Position numbers and translations under genes: made by a program. From Fragilariopsis cylindrus CCMP1102 (Eukaryota; Bacillariophyta; Bacillariophyceae; Bacillariales; Bacillariaceae): 64,000 nt of DNA. The stretch is from NCBI GenBank assembly GCA_900095095.1, contig FMBT01000310.1, positions 466,459 through 530,458 on the forward strand. Reading direction: 5' to 3'. Below, piece after piece: positions 1-11,072 of this stretch. A model generated the notes under the pieces. That model was not told the origin of the DNA. It saw only the letters and a list, made by a program, of their open reading frames with translations, and made no database searches. Within the stretch, counting starts at the first letter, position 1. Each line of letters opens with the position of its first letter.

Positions 1-201
1 AATCTGAATAATTCCTACAGAGATGACGATGAAGGATTCCATGACGAACCATCGCAGCCACCAACTGGATTATTTCAAGACAATGAACCTGCTGGATTTT
101 TAACGGTAGAAGGACAAATCATTCAAGAGGGCATTAGTGGAGCTCTTGGTGATCCAGATTTATTTCCAGATAATCCAGAATTATACAGAGAATCTATTTA
201 A
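1..201 (+). CDS. 3' end of an unrecognised protein gene
   Basis: An open frame enters at base 1 and ends at TAA 199-201, giving about 66 C-terminal residues. The tail is acidic and rich in Pro, Asp and Asn, with short motifs such as PDLFPDNPELY just before the stop. No domain is recognisable from this fragment. The rest of the gene lies to the left of the window, so start, length and function are unknown. An AT-rich stretch with no further frame follows, consistent with a real 3' end. Confidence 0.55.
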   Translation, partial: NLNNSYRDDDEGFHDEPSQPPTGLFQDNEPAGFLTVEGQIIQEGISGALGDPDLFPDNPELYRESI

Positions 202-626
202 ATCATTCTGAATTTTTATTGCGAAATCCGTCAACATGCATACCTGCTTCCAGTTGTTTGAAACGAACAACTAATACATAAAAAATACATATAAATAAAC
301 ATAAAAATACTACAAAATACAAAACATACTATATTCATTATTAATAGGGCTCCCAACATAGTAAAAAAGTAACTACTGTCTCGCTGCTATCTTACCTTAC
401 CTTTTTCGCTGAAGCGCAAGCTCCTTCAAGGGAGTGCATCTAAACCTTGCAGATGCCGTACCAGAAACATTCTCCACTACTGTATTAATTATGTAACCAT
501 GGACAATTATTGTCGAGACGAATAAATTAAAAAAAGTATCTACGGTAATTTAACCTAAAAGTAAAATGTATTACATGCAAAAATTAAAAGTCAATGCGAC
601 ATGATATTCGTCGTTTCGATTCGTGT
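202..626. other. intergenic, convergent gene ends
   Basis: This AT-rich stretch lies between the partial plus-strand gene and the 3' end of the minus-strand gene at 627. I see no coding frame, repeat or RNA gene. It presumably holds both 3' untranslated regions. Confidence 0.5.
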
Positions 627-2211
627 CTAAACTACAGAAGAAACCTTTTTGTCCAAGTATTCGGTCTGTTTGTCGGCGTATCCGTTGCCCTCAGTCAAAG
701 CTAGCTCGGTTTCGTTCACTTGTTCCGTGACAACCGCTGACCGTTTTTTCTTTTCGCTTCTTCTAACAAAGAAAAATGCCACCCCTACAAAACTGCTCAA
801 CACAAACATGCTAAGGAACATTTTACCGGCAGTGCTCATACCTTGGTTCGCTGCTCTTGCCACCATACTGTCCATTTCCGCACCCGAAACGTAGTCGATT
901 CTTTCTCCGTCTTCGAAAATAACGGTGTATAAACCCCCAGCATTGTATTCGATAGAGCCCCAGTACCACTTATCTTCAAATTTTTCATAGACTGGCGTTC
1001 CGATAGGGAAAATACCACTTTCTTCGAATGAAAGATACTGAGTATTCTCAACCATCTCATCCATCTCCGGACCAGGAAGAAAATTGTCGTAGGTATCATC
1101 CATCCATAGAACAACATAATAGTCTTCTGCGTACGTTTCGACGTGACCGGTCCACCAACCGTCGTCGAATTCTGCATAGACGATTGTTCCGATGGGATAA
1201 TACTCGTATTCTCCCTGATCGTCGTCACCGTATCCATCGTCGTCACCGTATCCATCATCTCCCCCAAAATCATCTACTCCATCGTCTCCCATAGCGTATT
1301 GGACCATCTGATCTATCTTTTCTAGGTTACTATAAGTCTTGGTACTCAGGTCGCTCCATGTTACCTCGTAGGTACCATCTGTGAAGCCGGTAATGTTTCC
1401 ATCCCACCATCCGTCATCGAAGTCCCACGAAACGCGCGTGTCAACTGGCCACGGTTCGTAATTGTCCATTAGAGTGGGGTCCTTATTCATCTCGGCGTTG
1501 TTCACGAGTTCGTCGATCATATCAAAATCGTTGTAAACGATCGATTCATCGTTCGACCATGTGATGGTATATGCACCGTTTCCGAATAACGTAATTTCAC
1601 CACCGAGATAGGGTTCATCAGAACTAGCGTCTGGGTTTGGATATCCGTATGTTTGACTGAAAAGGAGGAAAAATGCGATGAGAATGGAATGGAATGGAAC
1701 GGATCGATCTATATACATAGTATTACGATGATGAAAACAAAGAAGATATGTATTTGTGCATGCCCAAAATAATAACAACAACAACAACAACAACAACTCA
1801 CGTCTTTAGCTCCCACGGTTCGTATTCTTTAGCGTTCTCCACCATAAGATCCATCCATTCCAATTCATTAACGAATTCGTCGGTAGTATCATCACTCCAG
1901 ATAACGACGTACGTTGCAGTTGATTTGTCCTCTGATAGGTCGAAGCTTTGGATTTTACCTTCATAGTACCCATCTTGGAATTCTAACAAAGTTAGGGTAC
2001 CGACCGGCCAAGATTCGTAAGCGCCAAGATTCTCGTATTTGTACGTATACCCAAAGTCGAAGTCTTCTGGAACTGATCCTTGTAAGTATCGTCCCGCTGA
2101 TGTAATAGTAGATGAAGAAGGAACGAGAACTTTTGCCTGGACAGCGATTGTAGCTGTTTGTACCAGCAATAGGAATGACAACAATACAGCGATAGGGATA
2201 TATGGTGCCAT
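627..2211 (-). CDS. secreted/type I membrane protein with five Tudor/agenet-like repeats
   Basis: Two exons, 2211-1802 and 1656-627, join at a GTGAGT donor and a TTTTCAG acceptor (145 bp intron holding an AAC repeat), giving 479 residues. Residues 1-26 are a signal peptide. Five repeats follow, each starting near a Y/F-x-P-W/I-x-x-G/D-T motif, then a D-G-W-W-x-G core, an aromatic strand with x-V-x-W, and ending in D-x-M-V. The pattern resembles the Tudor/agenet barrel, normally a nuclear reader fold. The intron splits repeat 2. A Gly/Asp/Tyr-rich linker precedes repeat 4. A membrane helix lies near residues 415-434, followed by a basic stop-transfer RRSEKKKR and a short cytoplasmic tail. The paralogue at 5143-6673 has the same plan. 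The function is unknown; an extracytoplasmic binding or scaffold role is my inference from topology. Confidence 0.75.
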
Positions 2212-2710
2212 TCTTCTCGGTCGGTCTTCTAGTAATGCTACTGTAATGGTGTGTGTCTTTTTATTCTAGACGTCTACTTGGGTTACTTGTACTCTTCAAA
2301 AGTTACAGTTCCTTGATTGAATAGGTGCGGGTTATCTAAATTAATGTCACATATGTTGAATACTGTTTTGAACTAAATTATTGACGTACAGTAACTGCAC
2401 TCTAAGCTACAAAGAATAAGTAGTCGTACTTTAAACTTGTGTACCAGTGTACAAGAAGTAGTACTGTACTTTAAACGAATTAATTGCGCGCCCGTCCTCC
2501 CTCATAAGGTTGGATTTTGATTGGATCAAAAATAAGGAAACTTTTCATCGTGGTTCTACTCAACATTGAACATACTGTAGTGGATGGCGCGAAAACTTTT
2601 CAAATTTTTTAACACAACGGAAACACTATATTCGAGGAAAATCTCATTATTATGATGATGTCTTTTGTTTCTAAATACTCTCTTTACACAATGACAAGGA
2701 CAACAATAAT
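2212..2710. promoter_or_regulatory. divergent intergenic region
   Basis: This stretch separates the divergent starts of the Tudor-like gene (minus) and the carbonic-anhydrase-like gene (plus), so it probably carries both promoters. I see no clear TATA box, operator or repeat beyond imperfect AGTACT/TTTAAAC words near 2430-2475. Confidence 0.4.
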
Positions 2711-4549
2711 ATGATCTGTTCAATATACAATGAAACCATAATCATAACGCTCCTCCTCCACTTCATTAGCGTCGGGGCACAAAACTATTATCTTGATCGT
2801 TTCAATTATGATATCACAGTCCAACGGAGTGACGGGTTCACAGATTATCAACCAGAGGATTGGGAACAAATTCAATGTGATGAAAAATCTTCATTAGAGT
2901 CATGTTTAGCTTATACTGATAAGTGGGAAACGGGCCGTGATTGGGCTATCAAAACTAACTACTGTCAATGGTGTCCAGAAGGAGGTGATCCCTCTCTGTG
3001 CAATAAAAATCGACATCATCAATCTCCAATCAACCTAGAACGTGTCGTAGGCTATGAACCTGACACACATTATTTAACAAACGAGTGCATCGTGAGTATC
3101 ATTAGGACAATCATGGATGTTTGATTACGTATCAATAATATCATAATGCAAAATAAATGATGCACGACGAACCTATCACGTGCTTGTATCCTTCCAACAA
3201 ACTAACTTCTTATACTTATTTCTCAACAGGACATACATTGGATGAAATATGAAGATTCAGTTTGTTCTTTGGAACAACTAATTGACGCAGACGCATTTAG
3301 TATCGAACGGCATAGTTTGAGGATATCCCAGCCGGTTGCCATTTATGACGACATCAACCAAGACATCGATGGTGTCCCTGATGGTGTACGGCTGCAATGT
3401 CGAGAGAAAGGAATAGGCAGTCGCTTCGGTAGAATTGATTTCTCGAAGGGATTTAGTCAATGGTGGTACTTAAGTCATACTGATATCAAAACTCCATCGG
3501 AGCACACCCAAGATGGGAAACGATACGATGCAGAAATCCAGCTCCATCATTTTTATAGTGTCACAGCCGAGGAAGCTGGTACCAACAACGAGGTCGCGAC
3601 TGTTTCGATCTTCGCTCAGGCCTACGATGATGCAGTCCCATACCCATTCCTTGACAAGGTAATTTGTCAATGGAGACGAAAGGAATATGATGTACGAAAA
3701 GAATGCGGACTAGATCCGGTGCAATCGACGTATCCAGGTTGCTTTCCACTCAAACGAAGTAAACGAAATCTTCGTAATGAACAACAGCAACGATCGATCT
3801 CTTCTCCCACTAATTCCAAAAAGGATATGGACTTCCTAACAGCACAAGATGTCATTCTCTATAACGATCAACATAGAAATAATCCCAATCATACCAACGT
3901 GAAAATTCACATGGATGAAGGTAATTGGGCACCGGTAGAAGAAAAGGATTGGGATACCTGGATCAAGGAACAGTCAAATGAGATGACTGAAAAGGAAGAT
4001 ATATATCATAGAATGAGAAATGAATATCATGGAGGCAATCATACGGAGGAACTGCATCGTGAATTCCGTAAACTTTACCAGTATGAGGAACTAGAATGGT
4101 TCAATTATTGGCCAATGTTAGGAGTTCGGACTGAATATTATTTTCGTTATTCTGGCTCACAGACCATACCTCCGTGTTATGGAAACTTCATCGATATGAG
4201 CCGCGTCGGCACAAATCATTGGAGGGTGATGAAGGATCCCATCCGAATCCATAGTCGTCAACTGCTCGAACTTCAACGATTAAGTGCTGAAAGGATCGCT
4301 CCAATTGGTAGTACCGTTAACGCATGTCAATCTGATACAGCAGCAAAGGTCACAAGAGACCCAATGGATCCTGGTAAGATTGTAGACGTAAACAACGCTC
4401 GACCGCTCATGTCTTGGGCAAAGCCACATTTCAAAACCTTTTGTGAATGTAAAGATTGGGAAAGTAAGTGGCCCGAAGATAGAAATTGGTGTGCCATTGA
4501 AGATATAAACGAACGTTTCTACGATAAGCCTTACAATTACGGCTGGTAA
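2711..4549 (+). CDS. secreted alpha-carbonic-anhydrase-like protein, copy 1 (intact)
   Basis: Exons 2711-3091 and 3230-4549 (GTGAGT donor, CAG acceptor, 138 bp intron, phase 0) encode 566 residues. A signal peptide covers about residues 1-23. Alpha-CA landmarks appear in order: HHQSPINL, a G-S-x-F-G-R segment, the gatekeeper region SEHT, A-E-x-x-L, Y-x-Y-S-G-S-Q-T-I-P-P-C, N-H-W-x-V, and N-x-A-R-P. Relative to human CA II, the positions of His94, His96 and His119 read Trp, Leu and Gln (QWWYLSH and AEIQLHH), so the zinc ligands seem lost while Glu106 and Glu117 remain. A family-specific insert of about 150 residues precedes the YFRYSGS block. A Cys-rich tail (FCECKDW...WC) follows. It is probably a non-catalytic CA-related secreted protein; a relocated metal site is possible. 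Confidence 0.8.
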
Positions 4550-5142
4550 CATAATACAAGTAAATCTTAATCAAAGGTATAATCTATTTTTGAAACGTTT
4601 ACTCCATAATTAATTAATATATTGGTCAAATAATTAAATAATCATTCAACTACTTTTTAACTTCATATGGAAGTATTGTTTACCAACCAAGGGGCAGAAA
4701 ATAACCCCTGATCGAACGTATACATGATCATCTAGCTAGAGTATAGATAAGCAAGACGGACGACTCTGTCCACTGTAGTGCTGATGAAGTCAAACGGAAA
4801 AATGGTATATCCGCATGTAATGACTCTGTGAAGTTGGTGTCTTGTAATGAAGTTTTGATAGCATAAATTGGATTTATACACTTTTTTGCAGTTTAATAAT
4901 GCATGCATACGATAGACATATCTCCCTCCTGCTGGTAAATTGTACCTACTAGTATGCAAGTTTATATATCTGTAAAATAAATTCTAAGATAGTATTGTGT
5001 AGTAAGATTGAATGATAAGTTATTTCTAAAAATTCGTGATTTATAATGTATTAAAATATATATATAGTGTCATATGTAATGTTTAGTAATATGCGTATGA
5101 GTAAAAAGGTTGTTTTTTATCGACGGAAGAACACTTTCTTAC
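4550..5142. other. intergenic, convergent gene ends
   Basis: AT-rich sequence between the 3' ends of the CA-like gene and the second Tudor-like gene. It includes a TATATATATA run near 5060. The one moderate open frame (about 4732-4959, minus) has no recognisable features, so I leave it uncalled. Confidence 0.45.
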
Positions 5143-6673
5143 TTAGATGATCTTTGGTAATTCTGATGGTTCATCTCTATAAGTAGGTGTACCATCATCG
5201 TCGTATCTTTCTTCTCGTGCTAATTGGATTTGTCTTCTTTCATATAATTTGTATCCAAAAAATGAACCAACCAGACAAAGAGCAATGACAAATATACTCA
5301 AAGCAGCCTTACCGGCAGCGGATATACCTCTTGTTTTAAGTGGTGATTGTGTTACACCATCCGCGACCATTTGATTTACAAAATCAAAATCATCTTCCAA
5401 TTCAGTTTCACCATCATCCCATGAAATCCTGTAATTGCTATTGGTGAAACCTGTAATACTACCCAAGTACCAGACATCGTCTTCGAGAAAAGCAACACGT
5501 GTTCCTGTTTTCCACAAATCTTGACCTGCTCCATCATCAGAAGGTGCACCATCATCATCATTCAGTGCATCCTGTGACATGTTTGTCAATTGTTGCATAT
5601 CTTCAGCATTGGACGATGCGTAGTATTCCACATCATCTTCATCGTTCCATTCAACAATGTAGTTACCATCTTGGAATGCAACAACTTCACCATCAATCCA
5701 ATCACCATCTTCAAAGTCACTCACGGGTGTACCATTAGCAAAACGTGGTCCACTTTCTGGTGCGTTTGCATTTCCCATTGGTGGGGCATCATCATCACCA
5801 TATGCATCTTCCACGGCCTCTTTCAATTCGTTTAGGTCATCACCGGAATCATCATAGTCATCGGTAGATCCATCTTGCCACATAACAGAGTACGTACTAT
5901 CCGAATAACGAGTGATAGTACCATCTTGCCATTCACCATCTTCGTCGTAATAAGAAACGGGTGTTCCAATAGGGAAACCGGTGGCTCCGACAGTTGGTGC
6001 ACTACCAGTAACACTTGCAGGTCCACCTTCATAACCAGCAGGTGCTGCATCATCATCACCTTGTCCATCGATGATCATAGTATCCATCACTACACCTGCT
6101 TGAATTTCTTCCACTTCACTATCATCCCATTCGATAGTGTAGGTATCGACATCACTTCCGTATTGGACAATAAGACCATCACACCATTCACCTTCTTCGA
6201 ATACAGAAACTTTACTTCCAACAGAGTACTGACCAGCAACAGCAGTTCTTGCAGGCAGACCCTGCTGCTGCATTGTTTAATGTTGGATCATTCTGTGCGT
6301 AGGCCACCATTTGATCAATCTTATCATCGTCGTCATAATAATCAGTAGAACCATCCTCCCATGTTACCGTATACATTTCAGAAGTAGGATTGTAGGATGT
6401 GATAGTACCAGACCACCAACCATCATTAGGGAATTCGGTGTACACTTTAGTACCATTATCCCATTCTTTATCCTCGTCAAGTCGTCGGGCTGATGTGGTT
6501 GTGGTAGAAGTAGCAGTAGTAGTAGTAGTAGCGACAGAAGAAGAAGAAGAAGATGGGATTATTTCAGCACCAAATTCTGTAGTTGTTTTGATACTACTAG
6601 TATCAACTGCTGCCACTACCGATAGAATGGCAGCGATAGTAACAAGGATCGTAGAAGAGGAAAAAGATTTCAT
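5143..6673 (-). CDS. second type I membrane protein with five Tudor/agenet-like repeats (one frame break)
   Basis: Residues 1-22 form a signal peptide, followed by a Ser/Thr-rich stretch encoded by a triplet repeat near 6500-6550. Five repeats follow with the pattern G-T/S-x-V-x-x-x-E/D-D-G-x-W-x-G, then V/I-x-W-x-D, as in the paralogue at 627-2211. After the last repeat comes S-A-A-G-K-A-A-L-S-I-F-V and a membrane helix; the neighbour has S-T-A-G-K-M-F-L-S-M-F-V at the same place, which is strong evidence of common ancestry. The 5' part (to about 6260) and the remainder are in different frames, with the shift within or beside a GCAGCAGCAGGG tract near 6255-6285. The joined product would be about 509 residues. 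I treat it as one gene with an indel; a one-base assembly error or a true lesion are both possible. Function unknown. Confidence 0.7.
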
Positions 6674-7441
6674 CGTGGAATATACTGTACTATAACGTTA
6701 CTTGACTTCTAATTTGAATGCTTCCGAGAAATGAAAACGAAAGTTTAATAATAAAAATGAACACACAACAATATTTTTTGATCTATATATTTTGCCAGTA
6801 AATCGTATCGTGAAGAAATCAAAAATTTCTATCGTAACGCTAACGTTGTTAACGTTCTTAACAATGTACGTTTTTCCATACACACGCAAAATAAAAAAAT
6901 TATACTACAGTACAGAATTCACGTGTTACCAACAGTAGAAACGAAAGCCATCCTTTTCGCCGCAATGACACAAGTAGAGTCGTGCCAATATATTTTCACG
7001 TTCAAAAAACTGAACGGGTGGCCAATAAAAGTTGGGCGTGCTCTTCATTGATTCAAATAGTCGCGCACGGGATTTGATACAGTATCGAAATATTAAACAA
7101 TGTGTAGGTAGCGTCACGTAACGTATGAGTATAGCTAAGGTAGGTCCTAAAAGCAAACTACATACCTATGTCTACATACCTTACTCCACATTTTTCCAGA
7201 TCTTGTTATTCGTCTCAAGCAAGTCTCAAGAACTTTGTGAAAAGATCAGAAACTAAATCATTCTACTAATATAGTACCTGGTACCTGGTACCTAGTAGCA
7301 GAAGAAATATGTTGTATAGCATAGATTCTATAATAGTATAATTTTCGTAGTAAAACCCTATAAATTAATTATTTACTTAAAATTGTGTTATCTGTTGGAC
7401 CCCCTCCTCCCTGTATTTCCCTTTTTTATTAATATTATTTT
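6674..7441. other. intergenic region
   Basis: This stretch is upstream of the second Tudor-like gene and downstream of the zinc-ribbon gene. It is AT-rich with no credible frame. The word ACCTGGTACCTGGTACCTAGTA near 7278-7300 is a short tandem GGTACCT repeat. It probably contains the promoter of the gene ending at 5143. Confidence 0.4.
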
Positions 7442-9738
7442 TCAAGCTGGAGAAACTGTTTGACATTTAGGACAAAATACTAAAGAATAATGAACAGGAG
7501 CTGTTAGTCTTCCTTTACAACCCTGACACCTCACAGCGTGTGTATTACCTTTAGATATAGCATCCCGAGTCTCCGTAGCTCCACGTGTTTCTAGTAGACT
7601 TCGTCTTCGTGGTAATTTTGTGTGACAGTGTCGTCTTTGTCTTACATCTCTTTCCCCTAAAAGTGACGACGACGGCGACGACGGAATAGCAACTGTAGCA
7701 TCCGACGACGACGGTAGCAGTGGCATACTCGTTGACGACGAGATGGACGGTGCTGATAAGCGTCGGGGCATCATGGTAGAATGACCCGTAGTGGTACATA
7801 GCCGGTATTATTATTACTATTATTATTAGTATTGTTCTTCTGGTATTCTTCCATTGCCTTGGAATTGACTGGTTAAAAATGCGTCATTGTTGTCATCACT
7901 TTTATCCAATGTTTCTTTAACTGTTCTCTTCCCCGACCAAACAACTTCTTTCTACATCAGTTGTAGATAACGAACATGCGGGAGAAATCTTGTCCGAGTA
8001 TGAGTGCGATGATGATGATGATGACGATGCCGCTGCCGTGATTTCTTCCATTGCCTTGAATTGACTGATTAAAAATTCGTCATTGTTGTCATCACTTTTA
8101 TTCAATGTTTCTTTAGAGCTGTTCTCTTCCTCTACCAAAAACTTCTGTTTACATCAGTTGTAGATAACGAATACGTCGAGGAAATCTCGTCCGAGTATGA
8201 ATATGAGTGCGATGAGTAATGATGATGATACTGCCGCCGTGATTTCCGCTTCGTGAAGGGATAGTTCCAATGCTAATTGTAGGTCTTCGTCATCATCGTC
8301 ATCCTGATTTTCTTCCTCATGCAAGTCTTCCGTAAATGGGATATGATGAGCTGTAGGAAGAAAAGAAGGAACAACGGTTTTTGATGATCGAGTTACCGGA
8401 AAAGAAATGTGATCATAATCATCTAATGATCGATAACATCGTACCATCGGAGTCGGAGTGGTATCCAACAATGATGATGATAATACTACGCCGTAGTGTG
8501 ACGATAAAGATGATAATGACGATGATGTCGAACTACTTCGTATAGCAGGTTCGGGAATCATAACAGCACCAGGTCGTTCTTGTTCTTGTTCTTCGCTGCT
8601 CAGCTCTTGTAGTGCTTCTGCAGATGCAGCTTCTTCTAATGCTGATAGATAAAACGAGCTTTTCGTTGTTGTAGTAGTAGCAGTAGTAGAAGTAGTAGAA
8701 GTAGCAACCACAGTATCAGTATCGTTAATATCTCCAGATACGTATACGCTGTTGGTAGTATGAGGAGCATAGTTGTCCTCATCATCATTAGCAGCCTGAT
8801 GTTGATGCTGATACTGATTCCTTATTCTTCGTTGATCTTGATGATCTTGTTTTTGTTGTAACGATAACTCTTCTTCTTCTTCGTCAGTTAATGCAGCTTC
8901 TTCGATTGCCGATCGATAAAATGAACTTATCGTCATCACAGTAGTAGCATTAGTAGTAGTCGCTTCTTCTTCTTGTTGTTTTTTCCGATTGTAAAACAGA
9001 CTACTGTTACTGTTGGTGTTGGTGTTGTATCCGTCGCTGTGACGCCGTTTTATGTGTTCATCTTCTTCTTCTTCTTCCCCCACTTCTTCTTCTTCTTCTT
9101 CTAAAAGATTTGGATATAAAAAAATCCTTTTTCTTCCTTCACGAATGGTACTACTAGAGGTAGTAGCACTGCTCGGTTGCCATAGATTCAGATTCAGATT
9201 CAGATTCGCATTGGCATCAGCAGTAGCAGCAGTCTCCCCTTTATTGTTGCTACTATTCTCTTGATCTTGATCTTGACTGTGATGACTATAACTATGACTA
9301 CTTTCGATTCTCCATTCATCGATTTCATCTTCTTCTTCTTCTTCTTCTTCTTGGTCTTTATCATTCGATACTATCATAATTGCATCATGATATCGTAACG
9401 AAGCTTGATAAACTGAAATTCCTCTAGTAGTTGTCGAGGAGGTGCTACTGCTACTGCTACTGCTGCTGCTGTTGCTACATCCAAGGATACACGATCGCAT
9501 CTCTTCAGCGTTTAAGCTCGTACCCACAGGAGATGACCATCGTCTACTGCTGCGATTATTAGAGCCTATTTCGTTTTTTTCTGGTCCTCCTCTGCCCACC
9601 ACCACTACCACCTTCTTTATCTTCCTTGCAACAGATATTCGTTAGTAATTTTTCTGATGTTGTTGTTGTTGACGAAGAAGGAGAGGAAGAAGGAGGAGGG
9701 TTGTGTTTGTGATGCAATGAAAATGTCGTCATTGTCAT
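7442..9738 (-). CDS. low-complexity protein with ubiquitin-interacting motif and C-terminal zinc ribbon (several frame breaks)
   Basis: The best ATG is 9738-9736; the long frame 9611-8154 has no ATG of its own and joins this start if one G of a GGG run near 9595 is discounted. The protein is Ser/Thr/Glu/Asn-rich. Two similar blocks, FYRSAIEEAA and FYLSALEEAA, are spaced along it. Near 8250-8300 the segment DEDLQLALELSLHEAE fits the ubiquitin-interacting-motif consensus closely. A 197 bp tandem duplication (7849-8240) follows, carrying further L-x-x-x-F-x-A-M-E-E blocks. The C-terminus (7442-7774) has C-x2-C...C-x2-C spacing in CQGCKGRL and CPKCQ, resembling an LSD1-type zinc ribbon. Frame changes occur near 8235, 7920, 7855 and 7790. 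A GTATCA...AACAG intron inside unit 2 could replace one of them. It could also be two genes (7442-7774 separate). A ubiquitin-binding role is inference from the motif. Confidence 0.5.
7849..8240. repeat. 197 bp tandem duplication within the UIM/zinc-ribbon gene
   Basis: Two adjacent copies begin with TTCCATTGCCTT at 7849 and 8046, an offset of 197 bp. They remain alignable through the word AGTTGTAGATAACGAA to the ATC-rich end near 8235. The copies differ by small indels: AACTGTTC versus AGAGCTGTTC, CCTTGG versus CCTTG, and different numbers of ATG/ATC triplets. These indels move the reading frame between copies. Confidence 0.85.
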
Positions 9739-10847
9739 CGAATAATAATGCAGTATTATTGAGTATTGATTTCTTTAGATGGAAAGAATTGATAGTTCAG
9801 ACACTGCTGTGTGTGTAGATAGATGATCGATCTACAGTACTAGTACAGCAGATTTCCAGAACCGATTTCGGAACTGAGACTAAAAAAAGTCTTCTACGGT
9901 ATATCCAAGTCGGTGGTGTGTGTGCAACAATAATGAAGCGTATTGTTGATTTGATACAGTATTTCAAGTCCATATTATTATATATCTTAACTGAATAACG
10001 TGTTATCGGCACGTGGAGCGTATGGAAGGAGCGTAGAAAAAAAATGTACTGTAGGACTACAACGTATTAAAACTTTGCTGCTGTAGACACAAGGAGAAGA
10101 AGAAAGAGAAGCGATGAAGAAAAAAAAAGATATATAGAATACTTCGTATATATATTAAATATTTAGAAAAAAATCCATTTAGTTACAGATATAAAAAGTT
10201 TAAAATTGTATGTGTATTGTAGATATTTATTTTTGATCTTTAGATATTTTTGAAAGCCTATCAAAAACCTCGAAGCAGACATTTTTAAATTTACGCGTCG
10301 TCACCCCCAATGCACATTCCCGCCCTGTTTCATAGGCGCGGAACTTGCATGCCCTTACCGCATTTGTATCAATATTTTTATCGTCATTGGTTGATTTTTG
10401 TCAAGCTTTTTTACGCTGTTGTTATTATTTATGTTTCGACTCGACTCATTCGAATACAGTGACTGTGTTATCTTTCGTGTTTGGACTTGATTTCTAGATG
10501 TCAGTCACGATGCGATTTTAGGATTGTTCTTTATTTGAAGAAAATGAAAGTAAAGTTTTGCTTTGATTGTCACTTTCACATCGAGAAGTCGCAGACAAAG
10601 CATGCATGATGGGTTCGGGTTCTCATCCATCCAAGGAGAGCGAACATTCATGAGATAGCTACACCAAGTGACAGTGAGGAGTGTCAAGTCGAAATCAAAT
10701 GTCACCTCCATCATCTCATACTAAAACAGTGAAACAAAAATTAAAAATTTGACAATCAAAAAGAAGAAAAGCATAACAGAAGCAAAAAAAGCAAGACAAA
10801 AGCAAGACCGCACATCAAGACCAACAAATAACGAGTCAACAATCATA
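9739..10847. promoter_or_regulatory. divergent intergenic region
   Basis: This is about 1.1 kb between the divergent UIM/zinc-ribbon gene and the IF1-like gene. The sequence is AT-rich, with A-rich tracts near 10110-10180 and 10735-10800 just upstream of the IF1-like ATG. Small frames at 9797-10012 and 10505-10714 have no recognisable features. It probably contains both promoters. Confidence 0.4.
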
Positions 10848-11035
10848 ATGTCTACCTTATTTCAAGCAGCATCCAATCGCGTCTTTGTTCCTGCACTTCA
10901 CCGATACACAATCGTGAATAGTATCAGCCGACGTTCCATGATGATGTCATTCGAAGAAAAAGTTCGTCTCAAGGTACGTTACGAATGTTGATATAATAAG
11001 TCTGATAAGTCGTTGCATTGTTCGTAGGAAATCAA

Positions 11036-11072
<37 letters not shown>

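Noticed and set aside
6230-6330. A 40-base GT-AG intron to explain the frame change in the second Tudor-like gene
   Set aside because: It would be shorter than any intron inferred in this window and would remove residues conserved in the paralogue. A one-base indel is simpler.
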